A DNA stretch of 64,000 nt, taken from contig NZ_LQXS01000001.1 in the NCBI RefSeq assembly GCF_001586775.1, forward strand, positions 930,001 to 994,000. The letters are read 5' to 3'. Position 1 is the first letter of the stretch; each line of letters begins with the position of its first letter. The stretch comes from Sphingobacterium populi. GTDB taxonomy: Bacteria > Bacteroidota > Bacteroidia > Sphingobacteriales > Sphingobacteriaceae. Positions 44,938 through 53,053 of the stretch are shown one piece after another. A program made the position numbers and the translations under genes. The notes beneath the pieces are model-generated. The model saw only the letters and a program-made list of their open reading frames with translations, made no database searches and was not told where the DNA came from.

Positions 44938-45639
44938 ATGAGTACAAAATACAACCGTATAAAAGAAGAAGCCTACGCCGCCAATATGCGATTGCCGGAA
45001 TTGGGGCTAGTATTATTCACCTTCGGGAATGCCAGCGTAGCGGATCATGATCAAGGTGTTTTTGCGATAAAACCTAGCGGTGTCGATTATCCACAATTGC
45101 GACCTGATGATATGGTGATTGTGGATTTCGAGGGGAATACCATTGCTGGAGATTTACGACCCTCATCCGACACCAAAACGCATGCTGTACTTTATAAGCA
45201 CTGGCCAAAGATTGGAGGCATCGTACATACGCATTCACAATATGCTACCTCTTGGGCACAAAGTCAACGTGATATTCCGCTGTACGGAACAACGCACGCC
45301 GACCACCTCACGACCGACATTCCTTGTGCGCCTCCGATGGAAGATGCCATGATTGCCGGTAATTATGAATACGAAACAGGATTTCAAATACTTAATCACT
45401 TCGAGCGATCAGGACTAAACTACGAAGAGGTCGAAATGATTTTAGTGGCCAATCACGCACCTTTCACCTGGGGCAAAACTGGTGATAAAGCGGTATACAA
45501 CAGCGCAGTACTCGAGTACGTGGCGAAGATGGCACTATTCACCGAACAAATACAGCCTAACGCTCCACGCATGAAAGATGCATTGATCAAGAAACACTTT
45601 GAACGTAAGCACGGTCCCGATTCTTACTATGGACAATAA
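44938..45639 (+). CDS. araD: L-ribulose-5-phosphate 4-epimerase
   Basis: It converts L-ribulose 5-phosphate to D-xylulose 5-phosphate for entry to the pentose phosphate pathway. The 233-residue protein has the class II aldolase/adducin fold. Typical segments are LVLFTFGNASVAD, AIKPSGVDYPQLRPDDMVIVD, and the zinc-binding HTHSQYATSWAQ with H in GTTHADHL and ANHAPFTWG. The length is close to that of E. coli AraD. It sits between araB and araA in one operon. Confidence 0.96.
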   Translation: MSTKYNRIKEEAYAANMRLPELGLVLFTFGNASVADHDQGVFAIKPSGVDYPQLRPDDMVIVDFEGNTIAGDLRPSSDTKTHAVLYKHWPKIGGIVHTHSQYATSWAQSQRDIPLYGTTHADHLTTDIPCAPPMEDAMIAGNYEYETGFQILNHFERSGLNYEEVEMILVANHAPFTWGKTGDKAVYNSAVLEYVAKMALFTEQIQPNAPRMKDALIKKHFERKHGPDSYYGQ

Positions 45640-45683
45640 GTCAGCAATTTAGACAATAACTAAAACCTTATAAATTACGATAT

Positions 45684-47183
45684 ATGATTAACTTAAATGA
45701 ATTGGAAGTATGGTTTGTGACCGGTAGCCAAAGTCTTTACGGAGAAGAAACCTTGAAGCAGGCGGCCGACCATGCGCAGGAAATAGCGAAGCATTTAGAT
45801 CAGAGCAAGCAGATTCCGGTACGTGTGGTATTCAAACCCATCGTCAAATCATCAGAAGAAATTTACGAAACCATTGCCGCCGCAAACTATGACAATAAAT
45901 GTGTCGGTATTGTCGCTTGGATGCATACCTTTTCACCGGCCAAAATGTGGATCCGCGGGCTAAAGATTTTGAATAAGCCACTATTACATTTACATACGCA
46001 ATATAATCGAGATATTCCATGGTCTTCTATAGATATGGATTTTATGAACCTTAATCAGAGTGCGCATGGAGATCGGGAGTTTGGTCATATCGTATCCAAA
46101 TTAGGAATCTCTCGCAAAGTCGTGACCGGTTATTGGAAAGATGAGGAAGTAGTGCAGCAGATCAATGTATGGTCGCGGGCGGCATCTGCGTGGAATGACT
46201 GGCAAGGTGCAAAATTTGCACGCTTTGGCGACAATATGCGTTTCGTGGCGGTCACCGATGGCGACAAGGTATCAGCAGAAGCGCAGTTTGGCTTTTCGGT
46301 CAACACGTATGCGGTTGGAGATCTAGTTGCGAAGATCGATGCAGTCAGCGATGTGCAGATCGATAAGCTGATCTCAGAATATGAAAGCAACTACAACATG
46401 TCGGACGATGTAAAAGCAGGTGGGTCGAACTATGCAAATGTACGCGATGCCGCTCAAATAGAGATCGGACTACAGCAATTTTTGGAAGAAGGTGAATTCA
46501 AGGGCTTCTCCAATACATTTGAAGATTTGCACGGGATGAAGCAACTGCCGGGTATTGCTACACAGCGTTTGATGCAAGCTGGCTACGGTTACGCTGGCGA
46601 AGGCGACTGGAAAACGGCTGCTTTGGTACGTGCAGCGAAAGTGATGTCTGCGGGTATGGAAGGTGGAAGCGCATTTATGGAAGATTACACGTACCATCTC
46701 GATCCTAACAATCCGATGGTATTAGGTGCGCATATGTTAGAAGTAGATCCGGTTTTATCTGCTGATAAGCCAAGCTTAGAAGTACATCCATTGGGAATTG
46801 GTGGCAAAGATGATCCAGCGCGTTTGGTATTCAACGCTAAGGGAGGCGATGCCTTAAATGCCAGCTTGGTGGATATGGGCGACCGCTTCCGTTTGGTCGT
46901 AAATACAGTGGAAGCAAAAGATTTTGATAACGATCTTCCTAAGTTACCGGTTGCACGTGTTTTGTGGGAACCCAAACCGGATATGAAAACGGGCTGCTCA
47001 GCGTGGATCTATGCCGGCGGCGCACACCATACGGTATACAGCCAAAATCTTACCACCGAATACTTCCACGATTTTGCCAAGATAGCTAATATAGAATGTG
47101 TCATTATCGATGAAGAAACAAATCTAAGGTCATTTGAGAAAGAATTGGTGTGGGGTGAGCTGGCTTACAAGCTGAAACAGTAG
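45684..47183 (+). CDS. araA: L-arabinose isomerase
   Basis: It isomerises L-arabinose to L-ribulose. The 499-residue protein begins [15 protein letters not shown], a hallmark of the family, and contains [69 protein letters not shown] and EDYTYHLDP. These carry the conserved Glu and His residues of the Mn site (EGDWK, HGDREF and the C-terminal HHTVYS region). The gene lies 44 bases downstream of araD. A 10-bp hairpin follows its stop. Confidence 0.96.
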   Translation: MINLNELEVWFVTGSQSLYGEETLKQAADHAQEIAKHLDQSKQIPVRVVFKPIVKSSEEIYETIAAANYDNKCVGIVAWMHTFSPAKMWIRGLKILNKPLLHLHTQYNRDIPWSSIDMDFMNLNQSAHGDREFGHIVSKLGISRKVVTGYWKDEEVVQQINVWSRAASAWNDWQGAKFARFGDNMRFVAVTDGDKVSAEAQFGFSVNTYAVGDLVAKIDAVSDVQIDKLISEYESNYNMSDDVKAGGSNYANVRDAAQIEIGLQQFLEEGEFKGFSNTFEDLHGMKQLPGIATQRLMQAGYGYAGEGDWKTAALVRAAKVMSAGMEGGSAFMEDYTYHLDPNNPMVLGAHMLEVDPVLSADKPSLEVHPLGIGGKDDPARLVFNAKGGDALNASLVDMGDRFRLVVNTVEAKDFDNDLPKLPVARVLWEPKPDMKTGCSAWIYAGGAHHTVYSQNLTTEYFHDFAKIANIECVIIDEETNLRSFEKELVWGELAYKLKQ

Positions 47184-47219
47184 AAAATCAGCGATTTATT
47201 TGCGGACGTCTGATTTTCT
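47182..47219 (+). terminator. Weak hairpin between araA and the Nudix regulator
   Basis: AGAAAATCAG (47182-47191) pairs with CTGATTTTCT (47210-47219) across 18 bases. The T-rich right arm could act as a partial terminator that lowers regulator expression relative to araBDA. No U tract follows the stem, so confidence is limited. Confidence 0.4.
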
Positions 47220-47251
47220 CGGCAAATTTGCTGTTTAATTTATAAAATTAT

Positions 47252-47944
47252 ATGAGTGCGTATAAGGAACACTCTCGCTTGCTACTGGCAGTAGATTGTA
47301 TTATTTTCGGATTTGATGGCAGATCGCTCAAGCTATTGATCATTGAGCGCGGCATGCTGCCTGAAAAAGGAAAATGGAGTCTAATGGGCGGTTTCGTACA
47401 ACAACATGAGAACACCAACGAGGCGGCTTCCCGTATTTTGACGCATCTCACTGGACTGAAAGATATTTATATGGAACAGTTTCAGGTATTTGGTGAGCCA
47501 GGACGTGACCCACTCGCGCGTACAGTGAGCGTAGCCTATTATGCACTTATCGATATTGGCAAGTACGAAAATCAGTTAAGTAAAGACTATAAAGCCGAAT
47601 GGGTATCGCTAGATCGTATTCCTGACTTGATATTTGATCACGGTGAAATGGTGAAGGCCGCTAAGGAGCACTTGCGCTACAAGGCTGCCTTGCACCCGAT
47701 CTTGTTTGAATTGTTACCAGATCGATTTACCATTCCACAAATTGCCTCACTTTTCGAGCAGGTGTATAATGTCGAACTAGATAGACCCAATTTTATGCGA
47801 AAGCTGCGATCAACAGGCTTATTGGTAAAACAATCTGACAAAGATAAAGACGGCTCAAAGAGAGGGGCACATTATTATGTGCTGAATCGGGATACCTATA
47901 AAGAGAAAGTTTCATCTTTCTTACACTTTATCACGCAGTTATAA
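47252..47944 (+). CDS. araR: Nudix-family arabinose regulator (AraR/NrtR type)
   Basis: A 230-residue regulator with an N-terminal Nudix-like domain (about 5-140) and a C-terminal winged helix (about 150-225, with IPQIASLFEQVYNVELDRPNFMRKLRSTGLL). The Nudix box is degenerate: the sequence GGFVQQHENTNEAASRILTHLTGL lacks the Arg-Glu and paired Glu residues needed for metal and catalysis. This fits a sugar-sensing repressor in the Bacteroidota AraR group, in which arabinose releases DNA, rather than a hydrolase. Its place at the end of araBDA and the dyad near the araB promoter support autoregulation. It ends at a very strong bidirectional terminator. Confidence 0.9.
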   Translation: MSAYKEHSRLLLAVDCIIFGFDGRSLKLLIIERGMLPEKGKWSLMGGFVQQHENTNEAASRILTHLTGLKDIYMEQFQVFGEPGRDPLARTVSVAYYALIDIGKYENQLSKDYKAEWVSLDRIPDLIFDHGEMVKAAKEHLRYKAALHPILFELLPDRFTIPQIASLFEQVYNVELDRPNFMRKLRSTGLLVKQSDKDKDGSKRGAHYYVLNRDTYKEKVSSFLHFITQL

Positions 47945-47976
47945 ATTGGCTGTTGAAAGTGAATCTATCAAATGTT

Positions 47977-48028
47977 TACCACCAAAAGAAAAGCCTATCA
48001 TGAAAGATAGGCTTTTCTTTTGGTGGTA
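47977..48028. terminator. Bidirectional terminator between araR and the SDR gene
   Basis: A perfect 23-bp stem (47977-47999 with 48006-48028), with a 6-base loop, lies between two convergent genes. AAAAG/CTTTT runs inside the stem give U-rich stretches in both directions. Confidence 0.92.
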
Positions 48029-48041
48029 TTGCTCTGCCGAA

Positions 48042-48794
48042 CTAAACTATGGTGTAACCTCCATCTGCTATATAATAGGCTCCAGTTACAAAAGATGCAT
48101 CTTCGGAACTCAGAAATAGCACCAAATTTGCAATTTCTTCGGCCGAGCCCAATCGGTTCATGGGCGCCTTTGCAGCGATACCATCTTGCATTTCCTTGGT
48201 AAGGTTTTTTTCCAATAAAGGCGTCAAAATATACCCTGGCCCTACTGCATTACAGCGGATATTTTTAGTAGCATATTCGGCTGCGATATTTTTCGTCAAA
48301 CCGACTACAGCATGTTTTGTAGCTGTATAGGCGCTGCTCATAGGCGCTGCTACCGTACCATGAACCGAAGCAATATTAATAATATTGCCCCCTCCATTTT
48401 TCACCATCTGCTCAAGTTGATAGCGACATCCATAAAAAACACCGTTCAAATTCACGTTTATGACCTTTTCCCACGCTTCTATATCATACTCACCGGTAGG
48501 CTGTGCCGGTCCACCAATGCCAGCATTATTACAGGCGATATCTAATCTGCCATAATGTTCGACAGTAGTCGCTACGAGCTTTCTGTTGTCTTCAGCGCTT
48601 GAGGAATCTGCTTTCACAAAAAAAGCATCCCCGCCTGCTGATTTAATTTTATCGACTACAGCTTTACCATGCTCTTCATTAATGTCGGAAACGACAACTT
48701 TCGCTCCACTAGAAGCAAAAAGTTCTGCAATCGCTTGGCCAATACCCGATCCAGCGCCGGTTACGATAGCTACTTTATTCTCTAATTTTGACAT
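48042..48794 (-). CDS. Short-chain dehydrogenase/reductase
   Basis: A 250-residue classical SDR. The cofactor motif is TGAGSGIG (about 12-19), the NNAG motif is at CNNAGIG, and the catalytic tyrosine and lysine are in YTATK, with the Ser in NIASVHG. The first acidic residue after strand 2 (VVVSDINEE) suggests NAD preference. The C-terminal YYIADGGYTIV is close to many glucose/alcohol-type SDRs. The substrate is not known. The gene is monocistronic. Confidence 0.93.
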   Translation of the reverse strand: MSKLENKVAIVTGAGSGIGQAIAELFASSGAKVVVSDINEEHGKAVVDKIKSAGGDAFFVKADSSSAEDNRKLVATTVEHYGRLDIACNNAGIGGPAQPTGEYDIEAWEKVINVNLNGVFYGCRYQLEQMVKNGGGNIINIASVHGTVAAPMSSAYTATKHAVVGLTKNIAAEYATKNIRCNAVGPGYILTPLLEKNLTKEMQDGIAAKAPMNRLGSAEEIANLVLFLSSEDASFVTGAYYIADGGYTIV

Positions 48795-48940
48795 AACACT
48801 AATTTTTATATGTACTTTAAATTTACGCTTTTAGCGATCATAAATACAAACTTAATAGCTGTTATGACACAAATACCAGAATTTTTGGCAAAGCATATCC
48901 ATTTTCTCACTAAGACAATTTGCCTAAGGGTAGAAAACTA

Positions 48941-50056
48941 CTAATTGGGTAGTTCTGGGGTATTCATCCTTCTCTGTACAGGAGCACTTAACGCCTGCAT
49001 AAATGCGATAACCGCATTGACTTCATCACGCGATAGATGCAATTTTTGCAATAATGGCGATGGAATAGGTCGTAGGTTTTCATCGACTACTACGCTTCGT
49101 TGAATTGGTGCTGGATTGCCCAGATTATACAACTCCACCACGTCGCGCAGTGTTGGAAAATTCCCATGATGCATCCAAGGTCCAGTTAAAGCTATGTTGC
49201 GCAGTGACGGCGTACGAAATGCTCCAATATCTGTCTGCTTACCTGATATGTGATAGTGACCTAGGTCTTCTTGGCGCGTGCCATATAGTGCTTGCCCATC
49301 ATTATGAAATTGATTGTCTGAGAATAGTGGCGTATTGTGGCAATTGATACATCGAGCTTTTGTGCGGAAGAGATGTAATCCTAATACCTCTTGATCTGTG
49401 AGTGCTTCTTGCGCTCCGGTAATAAAACGATCGAATCTCGTGGGGTAACTTTTAATGGTTCGTAAATAGGTGGCTAAAGCCTGCTGAATGCGAAGAATAT
49501 TCACTCGATCATCACCAAATGCTTGATGAAAGTAAGTTTGATATCCTTTTATGTTCGCAATTTGCAGCACTAACATGTCGAGCTCCATCATCATTTCGAC
49601 ATGGTCTTGTATTGGCATCAAAACCTGATCTTCCAAAGAAGTAGCGCGTCCATCCCACATCCACGACGTGTAATAGCCTACATTATACAATGTCATGGCG
49701 TTGCGTTTACCAATCTGGCGGTCGTGTCCATGTGCCAAGCTTTTACCATCACCAAATCCCAACTGAGGATCGTGACAGCTTGCACAAGAGATTTGTTTGG
49801 AGCCGGACAGTCGAGGATCGAAAAACAGTAATTTGCCCAATGCTGCTTTGCGCTCCGAAAAAGGATTATCTGCCGGAAAAGGTACTTCTTCTAACAGACC
49901 AATATCTTCAAAATTGGGTTTCACCTGCTCATCAACATTTGGCTTTGGCCATTTTCCAGAGTCGCCACTGCTATACAGAGATCGTAACTGGGCTATGCTA
50001 TATTGAGGTTCAGAAAAAAAACTAGAAAGCAATACCATAGCTGGTACTAGTACCAA
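48941..50056 (-). CDS. Di-heme cytochrome c peroxidase (CcpA/MauG family)
   Basis: A 371-residue periplasmic protein with two c-type heme sites, CASCH in the first third and CINCH in the second half. It has the conserved contexts LGKLLFFDPRLSGSKQISCASCHDPQLGFGDG and FRTPSLRNIALTGPWMHHGNFPTLRDVVELYN. It would reduce hydrogen peroxide or oxidise a partner, as in the CcpA/MauG family. The N-terminal hydrophobic stretch (a signal or anchor) continues upstream in frame to about 50080 without an ATG, so the true start is uncertain; TTG at 50056 or ATG at 50038 are the options. The gene lies at the 3' end of the ECF/FecR/TonB cluster on the same strand, 52 bases downstream of the DUF6850 gene. Confidence 0.9.
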   Translation of the reverse strand: MVLVPAMVLLSSFFSEPQYSIAQLRSLYSSGDSGKWPKPNVDEQVKPNFEDIGLLEEVPFPADNPFSERKAALGKLLFFDPRLSGSKQISCASCHDPQLGFGDGKSLAHGHDRQIGKRNAMTLYNVGYYTSWMWDGRATSLEDQVLMPIQDHVEMMMELDMLVLQIANIKGYQTYFHQAFGDDRVNILRIQQALATYLRTIKSYPTRFDRFITGAQEALTDQEVLGLHLFRTKARCINCHNTPLFSDNQFHNDGQALYGTRQEDLGHYHISGKQTDIGAFRTPSLRNIALTGPWMHHGNFPTLRDVVELYNLGNPAPIQRSVVVDENLRPIPSPLLQKLHLSRDEVNAVIAFMQALSAPVQRRMNTPELPN

Positions 50057-50108
50057 GCAACAGATGATGACAATTAATCGTTATATAAGCTCCACATCTA
50101 AAGTAATA

Positions 50109-51650
50109 TTAAAATCCATAAGCAAGGCTCAGTGAAAATTGTTGTCGAGAGGTGCCGGGTATAGTTGCAGTTTGTCGCCCTATATTGGGCATATGATGCG
50201 CTGATAAGGCTTGCCACGAAACTAAGAAGCGAACAAAATCTTGCCTGCGAAGAGGTTGCCTCAGTCCTAACTCGAGACGTGTGCCCATGGTATTTGCTTG
50301 AAAATAGCTTAGATCGTGAAAATATACATAACGATGAAACATATTTTCGTTGATCTCAGGTACAGACCAATTGGTACGTAATGATCTACCTAATAATCCT
50401 GCGACACTAAGATGTATATGTTGATTTTGTGAGGTGATATAAGTTGCCATAGAAGATAGTGAGGCACTTAAGCGAGTATAATCTAATAGTGTACCACTAC
50501 CACCATCTTGTCTTGTTTCTGAGATCAAACCTGCATATCCCTCGTAATGAAATTGCCATTTTCGGTCATCCCGAGTAAAGGCCAACTTCGCACTGTGCGT
50601 ATCGTACTTGTACACTAAATTATTGATGCCGTTTGCCATAAATACTACCCTATCTTTTCCACTGCTCATGGCGGATCTAAGTTCTACTAAATAGGTATTT
50701 CGCTCGCGATGTAAATTCCACAGGAGCTCAGCTCCAACATGATCTATCGCATATTCATTGAGTACATTTTTGCGCGATTCATTACGCAGCACCTGCTGGT
50801 AGAGATGATTTTCCTTCTTATAAAACGCTGTACTATAGAATCTACCAACATCTGTACTCCACGAAAGATAAACTTGTGAGCCATATCGTTTCATATCATT
50901 CTGATAGTGTAATCCACGTGCTAGTAGCCAATCATTTGTTTGCCAACCGTAGCCGATTACAGCATAGTTCAGAAAAGGCGTCACAGCAGGACTTTGCACA
51001 TAATTTTCGTTCTTAAACCCTACTTCAAAACTTTCTTGCCCATAACCGTAGCGCGCTTCCAAGCCGATTTCTACGTTGTCGTATAGCTTACGACTAATGC
51101 CAATCTGCCCATTTACTTGTATCACATCGATACTACCGCGTGGATCGTTGTTACTAAAATGATCACCTATTCGATAGTCCAGACCGCCAAACACCGACCA
51201 ACGACCGAAATAACGTTGACCTCGTGCTTGTATACTATAATTGGTACGTACGTAATGATTGTTGCCGTATGATGCAAAGTAGAACGGCGCGGAAGGATTT
51301 TGCCGCGTCTGATGGCCAAATCGTGTACTATCTTCCAAAGTACGATTGTACGCAAATCGCCCCCATAACCTTACGTCTTTTAACGTTATACTTCCTTCGG
51401 AATTAACATTAGTGCTCCGCCATTTTTCAGCATCTTGTGCCTGTCGATAATCGCCCTGCGCAAAACCGTATTGCGTATGCAGTTGCGTATATCGCGCTTC
51501 TACAGATTCGTGCAACCACATAGGGTTGTCTATTGCAAAATAGCGTATATGTCTTTTAATCGTATCTAAAGTATTATTTTCCTGTGCTACGAGGCTGTTG
51601 CACAGGAAAACGATATATACACTTAAAAAATAGTTTTTTGTATAGCGCAT
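50109..51650 (-). CDS. DUF6850 family outer-membrane beta-barrel protein
   Basis: A 513-residue protein with a signal peptide (MRYTKNYFLSVYIVFLCN, ending LVAQ); the ATG at 51650 is used because the longer frame starts inside the preceding gene. The rest shows alternating aromatic and polar strands typical of an outer-membrane barrel and ends SLAYGF. I recognise it as the DUF6850 family, which in Bacteroidota accompanies DUF4876 lipoproteins and a TonB receptor. Function is unknown. It is tightly linked to the DUF4876 gene (4-base gap). Confidence 0.8.
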   Translation of the reverse strand: MRYTKNYFLSVYIVFLCNSLVAQENNTLDTIKRHIRYFAIDNPMWLHESVEARYTQLHTQYGFAQGDYRQAQDAEKWRSTNVNSEGSITLKDVRLWGRFAYNRTLEDSTRFGHQTRQNPSAPFYFASYGNNHYVRTNYSIQARGQRYFGRWSVFGGLDYRIGDHFSNNDPRGSIDVIQVNGQIGISRKLYDNVEIGLEARYGYGQESFEVGFKNENYVQSPAVTPFLNYAVIGYGWQTNDWLLARGLHYQNDMKRYGSQVYLSWSTDVGRFYSTAFYKKENHLYQQVLRNESRKNVLNEYAIDHVGAELLWNLHRERNTYLVELRSAMSSGKDRVVFMANGINNLVYKYDTHSAKLAFTRDDRKWQFHYEGYAGLISETRQDGGSGTLLDYTRLSASLSSMATYITSQNQHIHLSVAGLLGRSLRTNWSVPEINENMFHRYVYFHDLSYFQANTMGTRLELGLRQPLRRQDFVRFLVSWQALSAHHMPNIGRQTATIPGTSRQQFSLSLAYGF

Positions 51651-51654
51651 AGTA

Positions 51655-52998
51655 TTAGTCAGCGAATCCGCGCGGATTTGCTTTAATAGTGACAAAATCT
51701 GCGGTCGAATTATTTGTATCCATCAATACGCGACGGCCATTTACGATTTCTTTAGTTTTTCGAATAACCGAATTGGATGAGCGTGCTCCACCTTCTACTG
51801 CTATCCAGCCGGCATCACTTTGCGCCGTAAATTTTTTAGGATATGTGGTCGTGGTTGATGATGATTGAATTTCAACCGCATCGATAATATTCGTGACAGG
51901 TATTTGTACATACATACCATCAGTTCGTTCGCGACCATCAGCAAATGGTAAGTCGTAGCTTTTCCAAGATGCTATCGGACCCATATTCTGATCTCTAAAT
52001 ATGATGTAACTATGCTGCCCATTAGAACTTAAGATAAGATCTGTAGCATTACCAGCTCTGCGATGTACTATTACATTTGGCACATTTGGATTATCGACGT
52101 CTGATGCAATTGGGCGGCCACGGTCTACATATGGAGCATAGTAAGCTTCGAAATCTGCTTGGCTCAGATCTACCGTGAGTTCAGGATTTTGGATTGATAT
52201 ACCAACACCATCAGTTCCTTGATATGGTTGTTTGTGGTTTACCGCAGTAGCAGCTATCACAATGCTTTCGCCCGGACTTACTGGATACTGCTCACCATTG
52301 CCTGGCAGCTGCAATATTGTTCGAGCGTATACATAATCTGAATTAGCATGGATATTCGTTGGCATCCCAAAAGAACGTGACCAGTCATACTGACCGCTAC
52401 GTGCTTGATAAGCATAGGTAGTATTAGCTGAGTTGGCTCCGTGCGCTTCTGCAAAATACAATTGGTCAGCGTACTGAACCGTCTCAGAGTTGTTAAAGAT
52501 TTCTATAAAGTGATCACGGAAATTGGCTCCTTTATTTGCATCGGATCCGGCATAATAAATCTGCTTTATCACTAAAGCACCATAAGTGCCATTACTCAGT
52601 TCGACGGCGAATGATTTTTCGGAATTGAGGTTTACATCATATGATTCGAGAGCGCTACTAAATATCACATCAAACTCTTCGCTCAACCCCGAAACGGCAT
52701 TGAAATTATCGACTGCATATGTTTTAGTGCCTTGAATAGTATAACGACCGGGAGCAAGATTAGGCACCTTCACGCGACCTTGAACATCCGTCTCGCCCTT
52801 AAAAACTTCCTTACCGGCTAAATCAAAAACTTGAATGGTAATTTCGCTGAGTTCTAATTTTTCAGAATAGGTGCTATTAACGTAAGATGCCATTATATCG
52901 ATACTAACGGATTGATTTTCTGGCGAGACGTCTTTTTTACATGCTATGGTACTTAATAGCGTAAAGCAGATCATAATAAGTTGGATAGATTGTTTCAT
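51655..52998 (-). CDS. DUF4876 domain lipoprotein
   Basis: A 447-residue predicted lipoprotein with lipobox STIAC (Cys at about 20, followed by KKD). A carboxypeptidase-regulatory-like segment (about 50-110, FDLAGKEVFKGETDVQGRVKVPNLAPGRYTI) is followed by DUF4876, with IEIFNNSETVQYADQLYF and the C-terminal GWIAVEGGARSSNSVIRK. It is probably anchored in the outer membrane, perhaps on the cell surface, with the TonB receptor encoded immediately upstream. Function unknown; the LTD-like (lamin tail) nature of part of the domain is suggested by the beta-rich sequence only. Confidence 0.85.
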   Translation of the reverse strand: MKQSIQLIMICFTLLSTIACKKDVSPENQSVSIDIMASYVNSTYSEKLELSEITIQVFDLAGKEVFKGETDVQGRVKVPNLAPGRYTIQGTKTYAVDNFNAVSGLSEEFDVIFSSALESYDVNLNSEKSFAVELSNGTYGALVIKQIYYAGSDANKGANFRDHFIEIFNNSETVQYADQLYFAEAHGANSANTTYAYQARSGQYDWSRSFGMPTNIHANSDYVYARTILQLPGNGEQYPVSPGESIVIAATAVNHKQPYQGTDGVGISIQNPELTVDLSQADFEAYYAPYVDRGRPIASDVDNPNVPNVIVHRRAGNATDLILSSNGQHSYIIFRDQNMGPIASWKSYDLPFADGRERTDGMYVQIPVTNIIDAVEIQSSSTTTTYPKKFTAQSDAGWIAVEGGARSSNSVIRKTKEIVNGRRVLMDTNNSTADFVTIKANPRGFAD

Positions 52999-53053
52999 TT
53001 CTTATTGGAATAATAATGTTTGTATAATGATATAGAGAATTGTAAGTCAGTCG

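Noticed and set aside
50038-50080. N-terminal extension of the cytochrome c peroxidase to a start upstream of 50056
   Set aside because: The frame is hydrophobic up to a stop near 50081 but contains no ATG or GTG start, so a longer start cannot be supported.
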